The translations under genes and the position numbers were made by a program. From assembly GCA_963732415.1 (NCBI GenBank), contig CAVSZK010000021.1:310001-374000 (forward strand): a stretch of DNA of 64,000 bases. Reading direction: 5' to 3'. The DNA is from RPQJ01 sp963732415. Its GTDB lineage: Bacteria; Pseudomonadota; Gammaproteobacteria; Steroidobacterales; Steroidobacteraceae. Each line of letters starts with the position of its first letter. The first letter of the stretch is position 1. A model generated the notes under the pieces. That model was not told where the DNA came from and did no database searches. It saw nothing but the letters and a program-made list of their open reading frames with translations. Below, one piece after another: positions 8,466-16,538 of this stretch.

Positions 8466-8624
8466 CCGGCGGGGACTGTCGACCACTTCGGCAGGCGGCG
8501 GCTGCGCGGGGTGCTCCCTCGGATCCGCGAGGCAGGTCACGGAACCGCGCACGGTGCACCACTATCCTCGCGTGCAACATAACCGGAATCCCGGCCACCA
8601 GCGAATGCCCGTACGCGAAGAATA

Positions 8625-9980
8625 ATGGCAACCCAGAACCTGCTTACCGGGACCCAGACTCACCTGCTTACCGGGACCCAGACTCAGCCGATCCTCGCAC
8701 CGCTTCAGTCCGTACCGGAGCGTATCGGCAAGTACTACGTGGTGCACGAGGTCGGGCGCGGCAGCACCGGCACGGTGTACCTGTCGCACGACCCGTTCTA
8801 CGGGCGCGACGTGGCGATCAAGTTCTACCACGCAGCCAATTCCGACGACGCCGAGTCGCGTAATGCGCGCCGCATGTTCCTCGGCGAAGCGCACATGGTC
8901 GGGAAACTGCAGCACCCGAACATCGTGCCGATCTTCGACGCAGGCGAGGAAGAAGGGCGGCGCTATGTAGTCACCGAACACGTGCACGGCGCACGCACCC
9001 TGTCTGCGTACTGCAGGCCCGGCAGCCTGCTGCCGGTGGACCAGGTGATCGGCATCGTCTACAAGTGCGCGAAGGCGCTGCACTACGCGCACTCGCGCGG
9101 CGTCGTGCACCGGGACATCAAGCCCTCGAACATCCTGCTTACGCAGGAAGGCGACGTGCGTATCGTGGACTTCGGGATCGCGCTCGTCTCGGACTCCGAC
9201 GTGTCGCGCCTCGAGGGTGTGGCCGGCAGCCCCGCCTACATGTCGCCCGAGCAGGTGCAGGGCCACGACCTCGATCCGCGCTCGGACCTGTATTCGCTCG
9301 GCGCCGTGATGTACGAGATGCTCTGCGGCCATCGGCCGTTCCGGGCCGGCGCGCTCGGCAAGCTGCTCAGGCAGGTGGTGCAGGCGACGCCGGAGCCGCT
9401 TCGCGACGTGCGACCCGAGATCCCCCTGGAACTCGAGGCGGTGGTCAACCGTGCGCTGGAAAAGGAGCCTGGGAATCGTTATCGCAGCGGCGCCGAATTC
9501 GCGGCAGACTTGACTCGCGTGCACCAGAAGTTGCGTTCCGCGCAGTCGGACATCGACGACGAGGAGCGCTTTGCGGTTCTGCGTCGCCTGCGCTTCTTCC
9601 ACGATTTCTCGCACGCCGAGATCCGTGAAGTCATGAGGTCCGGGTGCTGGATGGACTGCCAGCCCGGCGAGGCAGTCCTGCGCCCAGGCGATACTGACGA
9701 CCGTTTCTACGTGGTGGTCTCAGGTTGCGCCAAGGTGAGCCGATTCGGCGAACTGGCCGGGCGCGTCGAGACGGGCGGCTGTTTCGGCGAGGCAGCGTTC
9801 GCTGAGGGCGCTCGACGCGACACGCTGATCGTGGCCGAGGGGCCCCTTACACTTCTCAAGGTCACCGCGACGCTGCTCGAGCAGGCATCCATTTCCTGCC
9901 AGCTGCGCTTCCACAAGGTCTTCCTGCGCGAGCTGATCGGGCGTCTGCAGCGCGGTAGGAAGGCGGGCGACGGCGCCTAG
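8625..9980 (+). CDS. Serine/threonine protein kinase with C-terminal cyclic-nucleotide-binding domain
   Basis: A 451-residue cytoplasmic Hanks-type kinase; no transmembrane segment is visible. A short N-terminal tail contains a duplicated LLTGTQT octapeptide (residues 6-21). The kinase domain spans about 36-300: glycine loop GRGSTG (44-49), VAIK with K66, HRDIKPSN with D164, DFG at 182-184, and SPEQ as the APE equivalent (about 207-210). Residues about 325-440 form a cNMP-binding fold with a phosphate-cassette-like GGCFGEAAF followed by RRDT. The active-site residues are all present, so it is probably active. The ligand could be cAMP or cGMP, or the domain may have lost binding. It is probably monocistronic. 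Targets are unknown. Confidence 0.9.
   Translation: MATQNLLTGTQTHLLTGTQTQPILAPLQSVPERIGKYYVVHEVGRGSTGTVYLSHDPFYGRDVAIKFYHAANSDDAESRNARRMFLGEAHMVGKLQHPNIVPIFDAGEEEGRRYVVTEHVHGARTLSAYCRPGSLLPVDQVIGIVYKCAKALHYAHSRGVVHRDIKPSNILLTQEGDVRIVDFGIALVSDSDVSRLEGVAGSPAYMSPEQVQGHDLDPRSDLYSLGAVMYEMLCGHRPFRAGALGKLLRQVVQATPEPLRDVRPEIPLELEAVVNRALEKEPGNRYRSGAEFAADLTRVHQKLRSAQSDIDDEERFAVLRRLRFFHDFSHAEIREVMRSGCWMDCQPGEAVLRPGDTDDRFYVVVSGCAKVSRFGELAGRVETGGCFGEAAFAEGARRDTLIVAEGPLTLLKVTATLLEQASISCQLRFHKVFLRELIGRLQRGRKAGDGA
8639..8686 (+). repeat. perfect 24-bp tandem duplication within kinase gene
   Basis: Two identical, adjacent 24-bp units (8639-8662 and 8663-8686) start CCTGCTTACC and encode LLTGTQTH then LLTGTQTQ. 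The period is a multiple of three, so the frame is kept. Confidence 0.95.
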
Positions 9981-10077
9981 GAAATAACCGCGACTGGGTC
10001 GCAGTTTCAGGTGGCCGCCGGTGCTGATTCAGGCGTGAACGCCGGCACCGGGCCCAGAATTACCCAGGCTTGATCAC

Positions 10078-10569
10078 ATGGCCGAACTTGCTACACCAGC
10101 ATCCAGGTCAACCATGAGCGAAGAAGACAGGGCTCCGACAATCACCCCCGACAGCGGACCTGGCGACGCCGCGGCCGTGGCGGTATCTCGGGAGAAGGAA
10201 TCCGGGCGCGTGGCATTCGACGCGCGCGGCAACTCGGTCTGGGAGTGGCGGACCGGCGAAGGTACGTTCCAGCGCGATGCCAGCACGAGCCTGGTGAAGA
10301 AACTCGAGGCTCCCCAACTCAGCCTCGAAGCGACCGCCATCGTGCGCAAGCAGGCTGGCGGCTCAGCAAAAGAGGCCGCGCCTTCCTGCGGTGGCTTTGA
10401 TCCCTACGACAGCGGGGCCGCTCCCACCGGGAACGCCCGCGTCGCGAGTCGGGCCGCGCCTTCCCGCCCACCGGCGCGGCCGGTTGTGGCTCCGTCCCGC
10501 ACTGCGCCGGGACTGTTGCAGAAGCTGCAGTCATGGATACGCGGCAGGGGATCTTCGCGGACGCACTGA
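10078..10569 (+). CDS. Conserved hypothetical protein with VAFDARGN-WEW motif
   Basis: A 163-residue soluble protein with no signal peptide or membrane segment. The central part (about residues 43-90) contains RVAFDARGNSVWEWRTGEG and then a TSLVKKLEAPQLSLE stretch. Similar small proteins occur in beta- and gammaproteobacteria, without known function. The flanks are low-complexity (Ala, Pro, Ser, Arg), with a basic C-terminus. The start at 10078 is the first ATG; one at 10114 (MSEEDRAP) is an alternative. It converges with folE2. No function is assigned. Confidence 0.7.
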   Translation: MAELATPASRSTMSEEDRAPTITPDSGPGDAAAVAVSREKESGRVAFDARGNSVWEWRTGEGTFQRDASTSLVKKLEAPQLSLEATAIVRKQAGGSAKEAAPSCGGFDPYDSGAAPTGNARVASRAAPSRPPARPVVAPSRTAPGLLQKLQSWIRGRGSSRTH

Positions 10570-10591
10570 CAGGGGGCTCGCGCATCGCGCG

Positions 10592-11374
10592 TCAGCGGGC
10601 GCCTTCCTTGTCCTTTTCGATCAGGGCGTATGCCGAGTGGTTGTGGATGGACTCGAAGTTCTCCGCCTCGACCACGTAGGCCAGCACGCGCGGCTCATTG
10701 TTCAGCTTGACCGCGACGTCGCGGACGATGTCCTCGACGAACTTGGGGTTGTCATAGGCGCGCTCGGTCACGAATTTCTCGTCGGGGCGCTTGAGGATCC
10801 CATACAGCTGGCTCGACGCCTCCTGCTCGGCGATGTCGATCAGTTCCTCGATCCACAGGTGCTCGCGAACCCGCGCCTTGATGGTGATGTGGGAACGCTG
10901 GTTGTGCGCGCCGTAGTCGGCGATCTTCTTCGAGCAGGGGCACAGGCTGGTGACCGGCACCAGCACGCGGATCCACATTTCCTCCCGGCCGTCCTGCACT
11001 TCGCCGATCAGGCTCGCCTGGTAGTTCATCAGGCTCGAGACGCCGGATACCGGGGCTTTTTTCATCACGAAGTACGGGAAGCTCATCTCGATGTGCCCGG
11101 TCGTCGCATCGAGCTTGCGAGTCATCTCCGCCAGCATCTGCCGGAAGGAATCCACCGAAACCTCGCGCTCGTGCCCGTGCAGCACTTCCACGAAGCGCGA
11201 CATGTGCGTGCCCTTGAAGTTGTGGGGCAGGGCGACGTACATGTTGAAATTGGCGATGGTGTGCTGCTCGCCGCCTGAACGGTCCTTGACCTGCACCGGG
11301 TGGTAGATGTCCTTGATACCGACCTTGTTGATCGGGATCTGGCGCGAATCCGCGCGGCCTTGCACGTCGTCCAT
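10592..11374 (-). CDS. folE2: GTP cyclohydrolase I type 2 (FolE2)
   Basis: Converts GTP to 7,8-dihydroneopterin triphosphate for folate (and queuosine-type) synthesis. It is the metal-flexible, non-zinc alternative to FolE. The 260-residue protein has the family pattern: SLCPCSKKIADYGAHNQRS containing the metal-ligand cysteine, and AENFESIHNHSAYA near the C-terminus. The ATG at 11374 lies 2 bp after the dxs stop, so it is probably the last gene of xseB-ispA-dxs-folE2. No Zur site was recognised. The open frame extends upstream only into dxs. Confidence 0.95.
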   Translation of the reverse strand: MDDVQGRADSRQIPINKVGIKDIYHPVQVKDRSGGEQHTIANFNMYVALPHNFKGTHMSRFVEVLHGHEREVSVDSFRQMLAEMTRKLDATTGHIEMSFPYFVMKKAPVSGVSSLMNYQASLIGEVQDGREEMWIRVLVPVTSLCPCSKKIADYGAHNQRSHITIKARVREHLWIEELIDIAEQEASSQLYGILKRPDEKFVTERAYDNPKFVEDIVRDVAVKLNNEPRVLAYVVEAENFESIHNHSAYALIEKDKEGAR

Positions 11375-11376
11375 GG

Positions 11377-13287
11377 TCACACCGCCAGGGGCCTGGCGCC
11401 GACCGCGGCCAGGGTTTCGCTGCGAGCGGGCCAGGCGCGTTCGACCTGGCGCGCGAGGCCCACGGCATCGAGTTCGGCGAGCGCGAGACAGTCCTCGCGC
11501 GATCCGTGCTCGATGAAGCGGTCGGGAATGCCGATGCGGTGCACGGCGCGCTCGATGCCGGCAGCGGCGAGGCACTCGTCCACGGCGCTGCCGGCGCCGC
11601 CGGCGATCGCGTTTTCCTCGAGCGTCACCACGCACTCGTGCGAAGCCGCCAGTCGGCACACGAGTTCGGCGTCCAGCGGTTTCACGAAACGCATGTTGAC
11701 CAGCGTCGCGTCGAGTCTTTCGGCGATCGGCACGCAGGGCGCGACCATCGTGCCGAAGGCGAGCAGCAACAGGCCGGAGCGTCCTTCACGACGTATCTCC
11801 GCGCGGCCCACCGGCAGCGCGCTCATCTCGGCCACCGGCACCACGCCTGGGCCCGGCCCGCGCGGATAGCGCACGGCCGCGGGGCCGTCGTGCATCACGG
11901 CCGTGTAGAGCATCTGCCGGCACTCGTTCTCGTCGGCCGGGACCATCACGGTCATGTTCGGGATGCAGCGCATGAAGCTGAGGTCGTAGGCGCCCTGGTG
12001 CGTCGCGCCGTCGCCACCGACGAGCCCGCCGCGGTCGATCGCGAAGGTGACCGGAAGTTTCTGCAGCGCCACGTCGTGGATCAACTGGTCGTAGCCGCGC
12101 TGCAGGAACGTCGAATAGATCGCCACCACCGGCCGGGTGCCCTCGCAGGCCATGCCGGCGGCGAGCGTCACGGCATGCTGCTCGGCGATGGCCACGTCGT
12201 AGTAGCGGTCGGGAAACCGCTTCGAGAACTCGACCAGCCCGGACCCTTCGCGCATCGCCGGCGTGATGCCCACCACCCGCGGGTCGCGCTCGGCCATGTC
12301 GCAGAGCCACTGCCCGAACACCTGCGAATACGCCGGGCCCGAATTCTTTTCCTTGAAGATCGTGCCGCTGGTCGGGTCGAAGGGACCGGGACCGTGCCAC
12401 TTGATCGGGTCGGCTTCCGCGGGCGCATAGCCCTTGCCCTTCTGGGTAACGACGTGCAGGAACTGCAGTCCGCGCCGCTCGCGCAGCAGCTTCAGCTTCG
12501 CGACCAGTTCGCCCACGTTGTGGCCGTCGATCGGGCCGCTGTAATTGAAGCCGAGTTCCTCGAACAGCGTCCCGGGGAGCACCATGCCCTTGACGTGCTC
12601 CTCGGAGCGACGCGCAAAGCGCTTCATTGCCGGCAGATGGCTCAGGATGCGCTTGCCGCCCTCGCGGAGTGCGGTGTAGGTCGGCCCCGAAAGTACCCTT
12701 GCCAAGTACAGTGCCAGCGCGCCTACATTCTCCGAAATGGACATCTTGTTGTCGTTCAACACGACGAGCATGTCCGGGTCGAGCGGCCCGGCGTGGTTCA
12801 TCGCCTCGAAGGCCTGGCCACCGCTGATGGCGCCATCGCCGATCACCGCAACGACGCGCCGCGGCGGGCCGCTGCGTGCGCACGCGAGCGACATGCCGAG
12901 CGCCGCGCCGATCGACGTGCTGGCGTGGCCGACGCCGAAGGTGTCGTACTCGCTCTCGTCACGGCTGGGGAAGGGGGCGAGCCCGTCCTTCAGCTTGATG
13001 GTCCGCAGCCGGTCACGGCGCCCGGTGAGCACCTTGTGCGGATAGGCCTGGTGACCCACGTCCCACACCAGGCGGTCGTGCGGTGTGTCGTACACGTAGT
13101 GGAGTGCCACCGTCAGTTCGACCGTGCCGAGCCCGGCCGCAAAGTGCCCACCCATCTGGCTGACCGTCTGGACCAGGAACTCTCGCAGCTCCCGCGCAAG
13201 CGGCTCAAGGTCCGATTCGGGCAGTCGCCGCAGGTCGGCCGGCGATTGGATCGCGGAGAGCAGGGGATAGGGGTCGGTCGGAGACAT
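11377..13287 (-). CDS. dxs: 1-deoxy-D-xylulose-5-phosphate synthase
   Basis: A thiamine-diphosphate enzyme making DXP from pyruvate and glyceraldehyde 3-phosphate, the first step of the MEP isoprenoid pathway. The 636-residue protein has the ThDP motif AVIGDGAISGGQAFEAMNH in the first third and DRGGLVGGDGATHQGAYD in the pyrimidine domain. GHQAYPHKVLTGRRD is another marker. The ATG at 13287 is preferred over an in-frame TTG at 13296. It is cotranscribed with ispA upstream (39 bp) and folE2 downstream, pairing DXP synthesis with prenyl chain elongation. Confidence 0.97.
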   Translation of the reverse strand: MSPTDPYPLLSAIQSPADLRRLPESDLEPLARELREFLVQTVSQMGGHFAAGLGTVELTVALHYVYDTPHDRLVWDVGHQAYPHKVLTGRRDRLRTIKLKDGLAPFPSRDESEYDTFGVGHASTSIGAALGMSLACARSGPPRRVVAVIGDGAISGGQAFEAMNHAGPLDPDMLVVLNDNKMSISENVGALALYLARVLSGPTYTALREGGKRILSHLPAMKRFARRSEEHVKGMVLPGTLFEELGFNYSGPIDGHNVGELVAKLKLLRERRGLQFLHVVTQKGKGYAPAEADPIKWHGPGPFDPTSGTIFKEKNSGPAYSQVFGQWLCDMAERDPRVVGITPAMREGSGLVEFSKRFPDRYYDVAIAEQHAVTLAAGMACEGTRPVVAIYSTFLQRGYDQLIHDVALQKLPVTFAIDRGGLVGGDGATHQGAYDLSFMRCIPNMTVMVPADENECRQMLYTAVMHDGPAAVRYPRGPGPGVVPVAEMSALPVGRAEIRREGRSGLLLLAFGTMVAPCVPIAERLDATLVNMRFVKPLDAELVCRLAASHECVVTLEENAIAGGAGSAVDECLAAAGIERAVHRIGIPDRFIEHGSREDCLALAELDAVGLARQVERAWPARSETLAAVGARPLAV

Positions 13288-13326
13288 GACAGCCAAGTCT
13301 ATCGCACTGCGGCAGGCGGGGCCGCG

Positions 13327-14220
13327 CTAGTGCCGCCTCGTCAGCAGCCAGTCGGCCAGGATGGCGAGCGGACTCTCCGCCCATCCCGCGCTCGCGAGGA
13401 TGGCGGCCGCGGACGAATGCAGTTCGTAGACACGGGCACGCGCCGCGGCCAGGCCCGCGACGGCCGGATAAGTCGGCATGCAGCGGGCCTCGTCACTGCC
13501 GACCGGCTTGCCGATCAGGCTGGCGTCGCCCTCTATGTCGAGGATGTCGTCCTGTACCTGGAAGGCGAGACCGACCAGGCGCCCGAATTCGCCCAGGCGT
13601 TCCAGCTGCCCGGAGCCGAGTCCGGGCGCGCCGTGCGCTGCCATCAGGATGCTCGCGCGGATCAGGGCGCCGGTCTTGAGCGCGTGTACCTGCTCGATTT
13701 CGGGCAGCGTCAGCGTACGGCCTTCGGCGGCGAGGTCGAGCGCCTGGCCGCCGGCCATGCCCGCCGTCCCGCTGGCCTCGGCGAGGGTTGCGATCATCTT
13801 GACCCGCATTCCGTCGTCACCGGGAATGCCGCGGTGGCTGGCCAGCACCTGGAATGCCAGCACCTGCAGTGAATCTCCGGCCAGGATGGCGGTCGCCTCG
13901 TCGAAAGCCTTGTGACAGGTGGGTCTGCCGCGACGCAGGTCGTCGTCGTCCATCGCGGGCAGGTCGTCGTGCACCAGCGAATAAGCGTGGATCAGCTCGA
14001 CTGCGCATGCGGCGGCGTCCACGTGCTCGAGCGGAACGTCAAGCGTTTCCGCGGTTGCGTAGACGAGCGCCGGACGGATTCGCTTGCCGGGTCCGAGCAC
14101 GCTGTAGCGTTGCGCCTCGTGCAGCCGCTGCGGCAGCATCGTGTCGGGTGGGAGCCAGCTGTCGAGCTCACGCTCGACGCGGCTACGCCAATCGTCCAGG
14201 CGTGAACTGAGTGCAATCAT
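13327..14220 (-). CDS. ispA: Farnesyl diphosphate synthase (polyprenyl synthetase)
   Basis: Condenses IPP with DMAPP/GPP to farnesyl diphosphate. The 297-residue protein has the first aspartate-rich motif in DDLPAMDDDDLRRGRPT (about residues 85-101) and the second in FQVQDDILDIEGD. GKRIRPALVY is the substrate-binding KRxRP-like motif. The ATG at 14220 is well placed, 12 bp after the xseB stop. The order xseB-ispA-dxs is conserved in gammaproteobacteria and supports an operon. Confidence 0.96.
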   Translation of the reverse strand: MIALSSRLDDWRSRVERELDSWLPPDTMLPQRLHEAQRYSVLGPGKRIRPALVYATAETLDVPLEHVDAAACAVELIHAYSLVHDDLPAMDDDDLRRGRPTCHKAFDEATAILAGDSLQVLAFQVLASHRGIPGDDGMRVKMIATLAEASGTAGMAGGQALDLAAEGRTLTLPEIEQVHALKTGALIRASILMAAHGAPGLGSGQLERLGEFGRLVGLAFQVQDDILDIEGDASLIGKPVGSDEARCMPTYPAVAGLAAARARVYELHSSAAAILASAGWAESPLAILADWLLTRRH

Positions 14221-14232
14221 CCGCAGAAACGC

Positions 14233-14472
14233 CTACTCGCTCCCTTCGAAGGGCTCGGGTTCCGCATCGGGCGCCTTGCGAAGCAGGATCTCCACCCGCT
14301 GTTCAGCCGCCTTCAGCGAGGTCTGGCAGCTGCGGGCGAGTTCGATGCCTCGCTCGAACTGCTTCAAAGCATCCTCGAGCGGCAGTTCGCCGTGCTCAAG
14401 CCGTTCGACGACTGCCTCGAGTTCCGCGAGCGCCTGTTCGAAGTCGAGAGCCTTGATTTTCTTGCTGGTCAC
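14233..14472 (-). CDS. xseB: Exodeoxyribonuclease VII small subunit
   Basis: Small subunit partnering XseA in single-strand-specific exonuclease VII. The GTG at 14472 is preferred because GGAGG lies 6-7 nt upstream and it gives a 79-residue protein, the usual size; another in-frame GTG at 14502 would add ten residues. The FEQALAELEAVVERLEHGELPLEDALKQFERG stretch (about residues 10-40) is the family signature helical hairpin. It is the first gene of the operon with ispA, dxs and folE2. Confidence 0.94.
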   Translation of the reverse strand: MTSKKIKALDFEQALAELEAVVERLEHGELPLEDALKQFERGIELARSCQTSLKAAEQRVEILLRKAPDAEPEPFEGSE

Positions 14473-14582
14473 GATGGCCTCCGGGGCGCGCAAGCCTTGC
14501 ACAGGGGGTAGCGACGGTCAACGCAGCGGAAACGGCAATACCGGACAGTCCGAATCGTCGCTCCCGGCGGGGCGTGCTAGCG

Positions 14583-14611
14583 TTGACTTCACGCCGCTTG
14601 CCGCCTAGATT
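14583..14611 (+). promoter_or_regulatory. sigma-70-like promoter of the rubrerythrin gene
   Basis: TTGACT (14583-14588), a 17-bp spacer and TAGATT (14606-14611). A second possible pair is TTGGGC (14610-14615), 17 bp, TAAATT (14633-14638). Confidence 0.5.
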
Positions 14612-14621
14612 GGGCTTCGGC

Positions 14622-14634
14622 TAGACCAAGTCTA
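14622..14634. promoter_or_regulatory. candidate operator palindrome TAGAC-CAA-GTCTA
   Basis: A perfect 5-3-5 inverted repeat just downstream of the first -10 and overlapping the second promoter option. The position suits repressor binding. The regulator is not identifiable; an Fe-S or redox sensor would fit the genes downstream. Confidence 0.4.
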
Positions 14635-14678
14635 AATTATGCTCGTCCATGCGGCGAGCTACACCGTTGGAGGCAACA

Positions 14679-15095
14679 ATGAGCAATTTGAAGGGCACAA
14701 AGACCGAAAAGAACCTCAAGGACGCATTCGCGGGCGAGTCCCAGGCGAATCGCCGCTACCTGTATTTCGCCCAGAAGGCAGACATCGAGGGCTGCAACGA
14801 CGTCGCAGCCGTGTTCCGTTCGACTGCGGAGGGCGAGACCGGTCACGCACACGGCCATCTCGAGTATCTCGAGCAGGTTGGTGACCCGGCCACCGGGCTG
14901 CCGATCGGCAGCACGTCGAACAACCTGAAGGCGTCCATTGCCGGCGAGACCCATGAGTACACCGACATGTACCCGGGAATGGCGAAGGCGGCCCGGGACG
15001 AAGGCTTTGACGAGATCGCGGACTGGTTCGAGACGCTGGCCAAGGCCGAGCGTTCGCACGCGAATCGTTTCCAGAAGGCTCTCGACGCCCTCTGA
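14679..15095 (+). CDS. Rubrerythrin-like diiron protein without rubredoxin domain
   Basis: A 138-residue ferritin-like four-helix protein, presumed to detoxify peroxide or act as a diiron oxidase. Metal ligands are seen in FAGESQANRRY, EGETGHAHGH, AGETHEYTDMYPGMA and AKAERSHANRF, two Glu and ExxH-type sets. Classical rubrerythrins add a C-terminal rubredoxin; here the protein stops at the four-helix bundle, so its electron donor must be separate. The ATG at 14679 has GGAGG 6 nt upstream. It is followed by a terminator and then by the Fe-S and DUF3501 genes, a set seen together in other proteobacteria. Confidence 0.92.
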   Translation: MSNLKGTKTEKNLKDAFAGESQANRRYLYFAQKADIEGCNDVAAVFRSTAEGETGHAHGHLEYLEQVGDPATGLPIGSTSNNLKASIAGETHEYTDMYPGMAKAARDEGFDEIADWFETLAKAERSHANRFQKALDAL

Positions 15096-15122
15096 TCAGC
15101 CGGCCTCTGCGGCAATCGTGAG

Positions 15123-15151
15123 AGGGCGGGCCCCGGGGGTCCGCCCTTTTT
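15123..15151 (+). terminator. Rho-independent terminator after rubrerythrin gene
   Basis: The stem pairs AGGGCGGGCCC with GGGTCCGCCCT (one G-T pair) with a very short loop, followed by TTTTT. It may allow partial readthrough into the Fe-S gene 35 bp further on, giving more rubrerythrin than its neighbours. Confidence 0.85.
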
Positions 15152-15185
15152 CGTCGGCGAGGCGCACACAGGCAGGAGACATTCG

Positions 15186-16538
15186 ATGGCGGACGACACC
15201 AGCATCCAGGCTGCGCGCGAGGGCAGTCTCTCGGCGCCGACAAGGCACCCGATCGCCTGGCGCGATCAGGACTTCTTCGACGAGGAGTCGCTGTTCAAGG
15301 AACTGCACCGCGTCTACGACCTCTGCCATGGCTGCCGACGCTGCTTCAGCCTGTGTAACGCATTCCCGCTGCTCTTTGACGCGATCGACGAAAGCCCGAC
15401 TTGTGAACTCGATGGAGTGGACCGCAAGGTCTACTGGGAGGTCGTAGACCACTGCTACCTCTGCGACATGTGCTACATGACGAAGTGTCCGTACGTGCCG
15501 CCGCATCCGTGGAACATCGACTTCCCGCACCTGATGCTCAGGGCCAAGGCAGTGAAGTTCAGGCAGGGCGACACGCCGCTGCGCGACCGCATTCTCACCG
15601 CGACGGACAAGGTGGGCGCCATCGCCGGCATTCCGGTCATTGCGCAGACGGTCAACCTGGTGAACCAGAGTGCGATCGGCCGGAAGATGCTGGACAAGAC
15701 GCTGGGCGTGCATCCAGGGGCGCCGATTCCCGACTATCACAGCACCTCGGGCCGCAAGCGCGTCGCACGCGGCGACCTCGCCGGGCTGGAGGTGAAGGCC
15801 ACGCCGGAGACGACGGGTCGTGTCGCGCTCTTCGCGACCTGCTACTGCAACCGCAACGAGCCCGACATCGACGCGGACCTGGCCGCGGTATTCCGCCACA
15901 ACGGCATCCAGGTGAGCGTGATCCCGAAGGAACGATGCTGCGGCATGCCCAAGTTGGAACTCGGCGACCTCGACGCGATAGAGGAAGCGAAGAGCGTCAA
16001 TATTCCCGCGATGGCCGCGATGGTGGACCAGGGCTACGACATCGTGGCGCCGATCCCGTCCTGCGTGCTGATGTTCAAGCAGGAACTGCCGCTGCTGTTC
16101 CCGGACGACCCGCAGGTGCAGAAGGTCAAGGCCGCGATGTTCGACCCCTTCGAGTACCTGATGCTGCGACACAAGGCGGGCCTGCTGAGCACCGACTTCG
16201 TGCGCCAGCTCGGCAAGGTGAGCTACCACGTGCCCTGTCACCTGCGCGTGCAGAACCTGGGCCTGAAGACCCGCGACGTGCTCGCGCTGGTACCAGGCAC
16301 TGAAATCGAAGCGATCGAGCGCTGCTCGGGACACAACGGAACCTACGGCGTGAAGCGCGAGTACCGCGACGTCTCCATGAAGATCGGCAAGCCGGTGTTC
16401 AACAAGGTCAAGGCGGCTGAACCCGACCACTACGCCAGCGACTGCCCGATGGCGGGCCACCAGATCGAATCGGCGCTCGAGGGCGGGCAGGGACCGACCC
16501 ATCCACTCACGCTGCTGCGCAAGGCATACGGACTATGA
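15186..16538 (+). CDS. HdrD/GlpC-like iron-sulfur oxidoreductase
   Basis: A 450-residue soluble Fe-S protein of the heterodisulfide reductase D / glycerol-3-phosphate dehydrogenase C superfamily. One [4Fe-4S] motif is C47-C50-C53-C57, a second C90-C93-C96-C101P. Two cysteine-rich CCG-type domains follow, with ERCCGMPKLELGD and a variant ERCSGHNGTYG where the second has Ser instead of Cys. It probably passes electrons to or from the rubrerythrin-like protein; the true donor is unknown. AGGAG precedes the ATG. The stop overlaps the next start (ATGA at 16535-16538). Confidence 0.88.
   Translation: MADDTSIQAAREGSLSAPTRHPIAWRDQDFFDEESLFKELHRVYDLCHGCRRCFSLCNAFPLLFDAIDESPTCELDGVDRKVYWEVVDHCYLCDMCYMTKCPYVPPHPWNIDFPHLMLRAKAVKFRQGDTPLRDRILTATDKVGAIAGIPVIAQTVNLVNQSAIGRKMLDKTLGVHPGAPIPDYHSTSGRKRVARGDLAGLEVKATPETTGRVALFATCYCNRNEPDIDADLAAVFRHNGIQVSVIPKERCCGMPKLELGDLDAIEEAKSVNIPAMAAMVDQGYDIVAPIPSCVLMFKQELPLLFPDDPQVQKVKAAMFDPFEYLMLRHKAGLLSTDFVRQLGKVSYHVPCHLRVQNLGLKTRDVLALVPGTEIEAIERCSGHNGTYGVKREYRDVSMKIGKPVFNKVKAAEPDHYASDCPMAGHQIESALEGGQGPTHPLTLLRKAYGL

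Noticed and set aside
11506..13872. 788-residue plus-strand frame opposite dxs and ispA
   Set aside because: It is a shadow of two well-supported minus-strand genes; composition is Arg/His rich as expected for antisense.
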